Source: an uncultured Pelagibacteraceae bacterium
Lineage (GTDB): Bacteria > Pseudomonadota > Alphaproteobacteria > Pelagibacterales > Pelagibacteraceae
Direction: 5' to 3'
DNA: 32,193 nt
Assembly: GCA_902558435.1 (NCBI GenBank)
Contig: CACEDU010000010.1
Span: 1-32,193, forward strand
Every line of letters starts with the position of its first letter. Position 1 is the stretch's first letter. Made by a program: the position numbers and the translations under genes. The notes below the pieces were generated by a model. The model made no database searches and had not been told where the DNA came from. It saw nothing but the letters and a program-made list of their open reading frames with translations. This document shows positions 27,287 to 32,193 of this stretch, piece after piece.

Positions 27287-27937
27287 ATGGGAAAGAATAT
27301 TGAAATTTCTGAAAAAATCGAAAAATATATTAATAATTTTAGTTTTAAACTAAACTCAGTTCAAAAAGAAATCATAGATTATAATAATACTCTTGGAAAT
27401 GAAAAAAGAATGCAAGTAGCAATATCTCAATGTCATTTTCTCCATTTAATAATAAAAATATCTAATATAAAAAATGTGCTTGAGATTGGAACTTTTACTG
27501 GTTTAAGTGCACTTTCGATTGCTCTTGCACTTCCTGATGATGGAAAACTTACAGCACTTGATAAAGACAAAGAGACAAACAAGATCGCAGTAAGTTTCTT
27601 TAAGAAAGCTAATCAAGATAAAAAAATTCAAACGATTGTAAAACCTGCGCTAGATAGTTTAGATGAATTAAAAAAACAAAAATATGATATGGTTTTTATT
27701 GATGCTGATAAGCTTAACTATAAAGAATATTATGAAAAATCATTAAAAATAATAAAAAAAGGTGGTTTGATCATTATTGATAATGTTTTATGGCATGGTG
27801 AAGTTACAGATGAAGATAATATGGATAAATTTACATTATATATTAGAGAATTAAATGAGCATATATCAAGCGATAAAAGAGTAGAACAAATAATTATCCC
27901 ATTAGGAGATGGAATGACTGTTTGTAGGGTTTTATAA
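27287..27937 (+). CDS. Class I SAM-dependent O-methyltransferase, cation-dependent family
   Basis: The 216-residue product has the SAM-binding motif I VLEIGTFTGLSALSIALAL (about residues 64-82), LTALDKDKE for the ribose-binding acid and MVFIDADKLNYKEYYE. It also has IIIDNVLWHGEV, whose Asp/Asn with the earlier Asp form the metal site of caffeoyl-CoA-type methyltransferases, and it ends IPLGDGMTVCRVL. Bacterial members methylate small catechols, but the same fold includes TrmR (YrrM) of Bacillus subtilis, which methylates 5-hydroxyuridine in tRNA. The gene overlaps trhO by one base, so a tRNA role is plausible, though motifs alone do not decide it. Confidence 0.88.
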   Translation: MGKNIEISEKIEKYINNFSFKLNSVQKEIIDYNNTLGNEKRMQVAISQCHFLHLIIKISNIKNVLEIGTFTGLSALSIALALPDDGKLTALDKDKETNKIAVSFFKKANQDKKIQTIVKPALDSLDELKKQKYDMVFIDADKLNYKEYYEKSLKIIKKGGLIIIDNVLWHGEVTDEDNMDKFTLYIRELNEHISSDKRVEQIIIPLGDGMTVCRVL

Positions 27938-28839
27938 TGTTTAATATTTTTGGTTTTTATAAATTTAAAAAACTTAATAATCTAAAAAAATTGAAAAATA
28001 GATTAGAAAATAATCTTAAAGATTATGAAATTAGAGGAACAATAATAATTTCACCCGAAGGTGTTAATGGAACAATTTCAGATAAAAAAAATAACATTTT
28101 AAAATTCAATAAACTTCTAAAAAAAATATTATCTATAAAAAAATTTAATTCAGAAAATAATTCTAATAGTAAATTTAATCCATTTCATAAACTTAAAATT
28201 AAAATCAAAAAAGAAGTTGTTCCAATGGGTTTTAAAGTTAGAAACTATAATTTTCCTAAGAACAACCTAAATCCAAGGGAATGGAATAAAATAATTAAAA
28301 AAAAGGATACAGTTTTGATAGATGCACGGAAATCTTTTGAGTATGATGTGGGTACTTTTAAAAAATCTTTAAATCCAAAAATAGAAAACTTTCGTGAATT
28401 TCCTAAATATTTAAATCAATTTAAAAATAGCGAAAATATAGCAATGTTTTGTACAGGCGGTATCAGGTGCGAAAAAGCAAATATTTATTTGAAAAAAAAA
28501 GGATTTAAAAATGTATATGTTTTAAAAGGCGGAATTATTAACTATCTGAATAATATTAATAAAAAAAATAGTCAATGGAATGGCGAATGTTTTGTTTTTG
28601 ATAATAGAGTTTCAATAAAACATGGCTTGAGGCAGGGCAGTTATTCAATTTGTAGTGGTTGCAGAAAACCTGTTTCTATCAAAGAAAAAAAATCTTCTAA
28701 ATATTTAGAAGGCATTCATTGTCCAAAATGTCACGATTCTTTAACAGATGATCAAAAATCAAGATTTGCTATGAGGCAAAAACAGATATTACTTGCAAAA
28801 AAATTAGGTAAGAGACATATCTTCAAAAAAGAATATTAA
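27937..28839 (+). CDS. trhO: tRNA uridine(34) hydroxylase TrhO (YceA-type rhodanese)
   Basis: TrhO converts U34 in certain tRNAs to 5-hydroxyuridine using oxygen. The 300-residue product matches the family's three-part layout. An N-terminal acylphosphatase-like domain has RGTIIISPEGVNGTIS (about residues 33-48). A rhodanese domain carries Cys172 in AMFCTGGIRCEKA, preceded by VLIDARKSFEYDVGTF. A C-terminal cysteine-rich part has CSGCRKP and HCPKCHDSL, which could bind metal. All the family-defining segments are present and the N-terminus (FGFYKF) is typical. It is coupled to the preceding methyltransferase by TAATG. The MATE gene follows after 17 bases. Confidence 0.94.
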   Translation: MFNIFGFYKFKKLNNLKKLKNRLENNLKDYEIRGTIIISPEGVNGTISDKKNNILKFNKLLKKILSIKKFNSENNSNSKFNPFHKLKIKIKKEVVPMGFKVRNYNFPKNNLNPREWNKIIKKKDTVLIDARKSFEYDVGTFKKSLNPKIENFREFPKYLNQFKNSENIAMFCTGGIRCEKANIYLKKKGFKNVYVLKGGIINYLNNINKKNSQWNGECFVFDNRVSIKHGLRQGSYSICSGCRKPVSIKEKKSSKYLEGIHCPKCHDSLTDDQKSRFAMRQKQILLAKKLGKRHIFKKEY

Positions 28840-28856
28840 AATAATAATTAATTTAT

Positions 28857-30218
28857 ATGGACTTGCTTAAAGAAAATATTCCCGTTCTTGTAAGAAAACT
28901 TGCAATACCAGCAAGCGTTGGAACGCTCTTTCAAACTTTATATAATATTGTTGATACATTTTATTCTGGATTAATTTCACCAGAGGCTCTATCAGCTTTG
29001 AGTAAATCTTTTCCTATATACTTTATAATTGTTGCAACATCTATTGGTGTTACTGTAGGTGGAACTTCATTGATAGGAAATAGTATTGGAGAAAAAAATG
29101 AAAAAAATGCTTCGTACTATTTTACTCATATTATAATTTATGGTTTATTAATTTCAGTTTTTATCACATTTATAGGACTCTATTTTTCGGAAAAGGTATT
29201 TAATCTGATGGGATCAACTCAAGAAATTACAAATTTGGGTCTCCAATATACAAATATTATGTTTTATGGATCATTCCTATTTTTCCTAGTTGTTTCATTA
29301 AATTCGCTTTTACATGCTGAAGGAGATACAAAAACATACAGAAATGTTTTAATCCTTAGTTTTCTCTTAAATATAATTCTTAATCCCATCTTAATATTTG
29401 GGTTTTTGTTTATTCCTGCAATGGGAATGATGGGAATAGGTTTATCAACAATTATTGCTCAATTAATAGCATTTTTAATTATTCTTTTTAAAGTTTTACA
29501 AAATCCACGTGTAAAAAAAATTACAATTGAATATTTTAATGTAAAATTTATTTTTTTAAAAAATATTTTCTTTCAATCAATGCCAATATCAATTGCAATA
29601 TGTGGATATGCTGTAGCAGCTACATTTATTTTTACTTATGTTGGTCAGACAAGTGAGCTAGCAGTTGCTGGTTATGGCGCAGCTACGAGAATAGAGCAGG
29701 TTGTTTTACTGCCAATACTGGGAATAAATACTGCAATAATCTCAATTATAGCTCAAAACTTTGGTGCAAATAACTTTGATAGAGTTAAAGATACTTACTT
29801 CGTTTCAATTAAATACGGGCTTATCTTAATGTTTTTTTCAGGGATATTAGTTTATTTAACAGCCGATATTGTCCCAAGGTTTTTTTCTAGCAACGAAGTG
29901 GTATTAGAATATGGAAGAAGATATTTAAAAATTGCAGCTTTTATATTACCGGCTTACCCAATTTTCTTTTTATCTAATGGTTTTTTTATGGGTTTGAAGA
30001 AGTCAAATTATGCAATGGTAAATAATATGATGAGAAATGTACTAGTGCCAATATGTGTTTTCTATTTAGCTAAATACTTATCTGCAGACTTTGATACTTT
30101 TTTTTGGCTATGGTTTGTTTTCCAGTGGACTCTATCTATACTTTTATTTACGTATGTTAGCTATTATATAAAAAAAAAATTAGACAAATCTAGCACTGTC
30201 CTTAATCCACATCCATAA
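28857..30218 (+). CDS. MATE-family efflux transporter
   Basis: MATE proteins export cationic drugs or metabolites in exchange for H+ or Na+. The 453-residue protein has about twelve hydrophobic segments in two similar halves. The family pattern is visible at the start (VRKLAIPASVGTLFQTLYNIVDTFYSG) and in the second half (IAICGYAVAATFIFTYVGQ; GYGAATRIEQVVLLP). It resembles the DinF/NorM-like bacterial group, but substrate cannot be assigned. The 3' end overlaps the convergent soxG by 39 bases, so the last 12 codons are shared antisense. Confidence 0.93.
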   Translation: MDLLKENIPVLVRKLAIPASVGTLFQTLYNIVDTFYSGLISPEALSALSKSFPIYFIIVATSIGVTVGGTSLIGNSIGEKNEKNASYYFTHIIIYGLLISVFITFIGLYFSEKVFNLMGSTQEITNLGLQYTNIMFYGSFLFFLVVSLNSLLHAEGDTKTYRNVLILSFLLNIILNPILIFGFLFIPAMGMMGIGLSTIIAQLIAFLIILFKVLQNPRVKKITIEYFNVKFIFLKNIFFQSMPISIAICGYAVAATFIFTYVGQTSELAVAGYGAATRIEQVVLLPILGINTAIISIIAQNFGANNFDRVKDTYFVSIKYGLILMFFSGILVYLTADIVPRFFSSNEVVLEYGRRYLKIAAFILPAYPIFFLSNGFFMGLKKSNYAMVNNMMRNVLVPICVFYLAKYLSADFDTFFWLWFVFQWTLSILLFTYVSYYIKKKLDKSSTVLNPHP

Positions 30219-30725
30219 ATCTTCTGAAAAGGATCTTCTTACAAAAAGATTAATTTCATTTATTTCTTTATGGTGGATAATTACATCAGTATGGTTTAGC
30301 AGAGTTTGTGTAACTGAGTTTTTTGTTTTTTTGAAACTGTTAAAATCAAATGGTGATCCAGAGGATAGAAGATCAAAAGTCTTATTACCTTTAATACTAA
30401 TAGAAATCCATTGATTTGACACATCAACGACAGAACCTAAATTGAGTTTTGAAACTTCATTAAAAAGGATGTTGAATAATTGTTTATCTTCACCTTTAAA
30501 ATATACTAACCATTCGTCTGGACTTAGCCACAGTGTATTGTATTGTTGATTTGATGAACTTGTATTCGGTTCAATAGGCAAAATTATAGATAAGATTTTT
30601 CCTATTTTGGTAAAAAATTCTTTCTTTTTTCCTCTTAAATTTATTTTTACAATTGGTTCAGATAATGAAATTTCTAGACCTTCAAATGATCCTTTTTCAA
30701 ATTTAGGGTATTCTTGATTAAGCAT
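30180..30725 (-). CDS. soxG: Sarcosine oxidase gamma subunit
   Basis: SoxG is the small subunit of the heterotetrameric sarcosine oxidase, which demethylates sarcosine to glycine with transfer of the methyl group to tetrahydrofolate. The 181-residue product has the family's GcvT-like fragment: TLWLSPDEWLVYF (about residues 64-76), VVDVSNQWISISIKG and a C-terminal FVRRSFSEDLWMWIKD. The family is poorly conserved, but the position directly after soxA, overlapping it by eight bases, settles it. It is convergent with the MATE gene, overlapping it by 39 bases. Confidence 0.92.
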   Translation of the reverse strand: MLNQEYPKFEKGSFEGLEISLSEPIVKINLRGKKKEFFTKIGKILSIILPIEPNTSSSNQQYNTLWLSPDEWLVYFKGEDKQLFNILFNEVSKLNLGSVVDVSNQWISISIKGNKTFDLLSSGSPFDFNSFKKTKNSVTQTLLNHTDVIIHHKEINEINLFVRRSFSEDLWMWIKDSARFV

Positions 30726-32193
30726 TTATCCTCTTATTTTCTTTATCTAGAAAAACAGAGTCAGAAACTGTTACATTTATATTTTTATTTTCCATTGGTA
30801 CAATAAGTTTTTGGCCATTCATTTTCTTTCCACTTTTTACGACAGCAAGTGCAATTGATTTATTTAAATTTGGGCTAAAGTAACTCGATGTTACATGCCC
30901 AATCATTTCTATTGGTTGTTTGCTCGTATCAGAAACTATCTGGGCTCCTTCTTCTAAAACTTCATTTGGATCATCTGTGAGTAATCCTACAAGTTGTTTT
31001 CTATCTTCTCTAATAGTATCACTTCTATAAAGAGATCTTTTTCCAATAAAATCGTATTTTTTTTTGCTAACTATCCAGTCCATTTGAAGGTCAATTGGCG
31101 TCATAGTTCCATCTGTATCTTGACCAACAATAATAAAACCTTTTTCGGCTCTTAATAAATGCATTGTTTCTGTTCCGTAAGGTGTAATTTTAAATTCTTT
31201 TCCTGCCTCAATGCATTTTTCCCATAACGATTTTCCGTATTTTGACTCTATATTAATTTCATAACTAAGTTCACCAGTAAAACTTATTCTCATTATTCTA
31301 CAATTAATCTCATCAATTTTGGCATTTTGGTAAGACATATGTGGAAAAGTCTCATCACTAAAATCTTTATCAGGAAATATTTTGGTTAATATTTTTTTAG
31401 AGTTCGGACCACATATACTTGCTGTCGAGTAGTGGTCGGTGACTGAAGTTAAATAAACATCTAATTCAGGCCACTCAGTTTGTAAATAATCTTCAAGTTT
31501 TGAAAGAACATTCGCTGCTCCTCCTGTTGTTGTAGTCATTAAGTAATGATTTTCACCTAATCTTGTCGTAACACCATCATCATAAACCATGCCATCTTCA
31601 TTTAACATCAATCCATATCTGCATTTTCCAATTCCTAATTTTGACCATGCATTTGTGTAAACTCTATTTAAAAATTCAGATGCGTCAGTTCCTTGAATAT
31701 CTATTTTTCCAAGTGTAGAAGCATCTAAAATTCCTGCACTATCTCTAGCTGCCTTACTTTCTCTTTGAACAGCATCATAAAGATCTTCGTCATTAATAGG
31801 GTAGTACCAAGGTCTTTTCCATTGTCCAACATTTTCGAATTTAGCATTATGTTGAATATGCCATTCATGAATTGACGTTTTTCTAGTTATATCAAAAAAT
31901 TTACCTACACTTCTTCCAACTATTGACCCAAAAGTTAATGGGGTGAACGGTGGTCTAAATGTTGTTGTTCCTAATGCACCCATTTTAACACCAGTTGTAT
32001 CTGCAATAATTCCCAATGCATGCATGTTTGATAGTTTGCCCTGATCAGTCGCCATACCAGTTGTTGTGTAACGTTTTACATGTTCAATAGATTTAAAACC
32101 TTCCCTAAGCGCAAGTTTTATATCTTTTGCAGTAGAGTCATTTTGAAAATCAATAAAAGATTTGCATTTACCCTCTGATATATAATTTGGTAG
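30718..32193 (-). CDS. soxA: Sarcosine oxidase alpha subunit, C-terminal part (runs off right edge)
   Basis: SoxA holds the NAD+ and part of the flavin site and carries a folate-binding C-terminal half. Here 491 codons of an expected roughly 1000 are present. The frame stays open to position 32193, so the gene is cut by the window edge and an ATG at 32055 is internal. Upstream of that ATG the protein reads FIDFQNDSTAKDIKLALREG and HVKRYTTTGMATDQGK, the conserved alpha-subunit linker. Beyond it come TTFRPPFTPLTFG, WKRPWYYP and a GcvT-type aminomethyltransferase domain with GILDASTLGKIDIQG and LRAEKGFIIVGQDTDGT. The subunits SoxB and SoxD are expected beyond the right edge. Confidence 0.95.
   Translation of the reverse strand, partial: LPNYISEGKCKSFIDFQNDSTAKDIKLALREGFKSIEHVKRYTTTGMATDQGKLSNMHALGIIADTTGVKMGALGTTTFRPPFTPLTFGSIVGRSVGKFFDITRKTSIHEWHIQHNAKFENVGQWKRPWYYPINDEDLYDAVQRESKAARDSAGILDASTLGKIDIQGTDASEFLNRVYTNAWSKLGIGKCRYGLMLNEDGMVYDDGVTTRLGENHYLMTTTTGGAANVLSKLEDYLQTEWPELDVYLTSVTDHYSTASICGPNSKKILTKIFPDKDFSDETFPHMSYQNAKIDEINCRIMRISFTGELSYEINIESKYGKSLWEKCIEAGKEFKITPYGTETMHLLRAEKGFIIVGQDTDGTMTPIDLQMDWIVSKKKYDFIGKRSLYRSDTIREDRKQLVGLLTDDPNEVLEEGAQIVSDTSKQPIEMIGHVTSSYFSPNLNKSIALAVVKSGKKMNGQKLIVPMENKNINVTVSDSVFLDKENKRINA

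Noticed and set aside
1..32193. tRNA genes, CRISPR arrays, insertion sequences, prophage or defence genes
   Set aside because: None seen: nearly all bases are covered by recognised housekeeping genes, gaps are at most about 60 bases, and no regularly spaced repeats or transposase-like frames occur.

Overview
The window is a strongly AT-rich (roughly 70% or more by eye), tightly packed alphaproteobacterial fragment. Small intergenic gaps, very lysine/asparagine-rich proteins, the S10-spc-alpha ribosomal cluster, GatCAB, a pyrB/pyrC pair of the alphaproteobacterial kind and a sarcosine oxidase locus all point to the SAR11 clade (Pelagibacterales). The exact genus cannot be fixed from sequence reading alone. 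No tRNA, rRNA, CRISPR array, insertion sequence or phage gene was seen, and no gene-free stretch exceeds about 60 bases.

Layout. (1) Positions 1-449: a broken rplD. Its 5' part lies on the minus strand and runs off the left edge. Only its last codons lie on the plus strand, just before rplW. This fold-back is most likely a chimeric contig end. (2) 451-11679, plus strand: rplW-rplB-rpsS-rplV-rpsC-rplP-rpmC-rpsQ-rplN-rplX-rplE-rpsN-rpsH-rplF-rplR-rpsE-rplO-secY-adk-rpsM-rpsK-rpoA-rplQ. There is no rpmD (L30) between rpsE and rplO. A good sigma70-like promoter sits in the 55-base gap before rpsM. (3) 11704-17614: rluC (+), lipB (-), mgtE (+), panC (-), galU-ugd (+). (4) 17615-23979, minus strand: ruvX-pyrB-pyrC-plsY-topA-RidA-family gene, with a perfect 11-bp inverted repeat directly before pyrB. 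(5) 24030-27249, plus strand: gatC-gatA-gatB. (6) 27287-30218, plus strand: an O-methyltransferase coupled to trhO, then a MATE exporter. (7) 30180-32193, minus strand: soxG and the 3' part of soxA, which runs off the right edge.

How the genes work together. Most of the window is translation machinery: ribosomal proteins, SecY, RNA polymerase alpha, the rRNA modifier RluC, the tRNA amidotransferase GatCAB and the tRNA hydroxylase TrhO. Beside these are small metabolic modules: UDP-glucuronate synthesis (galU-ugd), pyrimidine and phospholipid synthesis (pyrB, pyrC, plsY), lipoate transfer, pantothenate ligation, Mg2+ uptake and sarcosine catabolism. Genes are joined very often by one-base TAATG stop/start overlaps. 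Convergent pairs abut or overlap with no visible terminator, as expected for a streamlined genome.

Most worth checking: the rplD fold-back; the O-methyltransferase-trhO pair as a possible tRNA wobble-modification unit; the PyrC lacking its metal-binding HxH; the hairpin before pyrB; and panC in a lineage usually described as lacking pantothenate synthesis.
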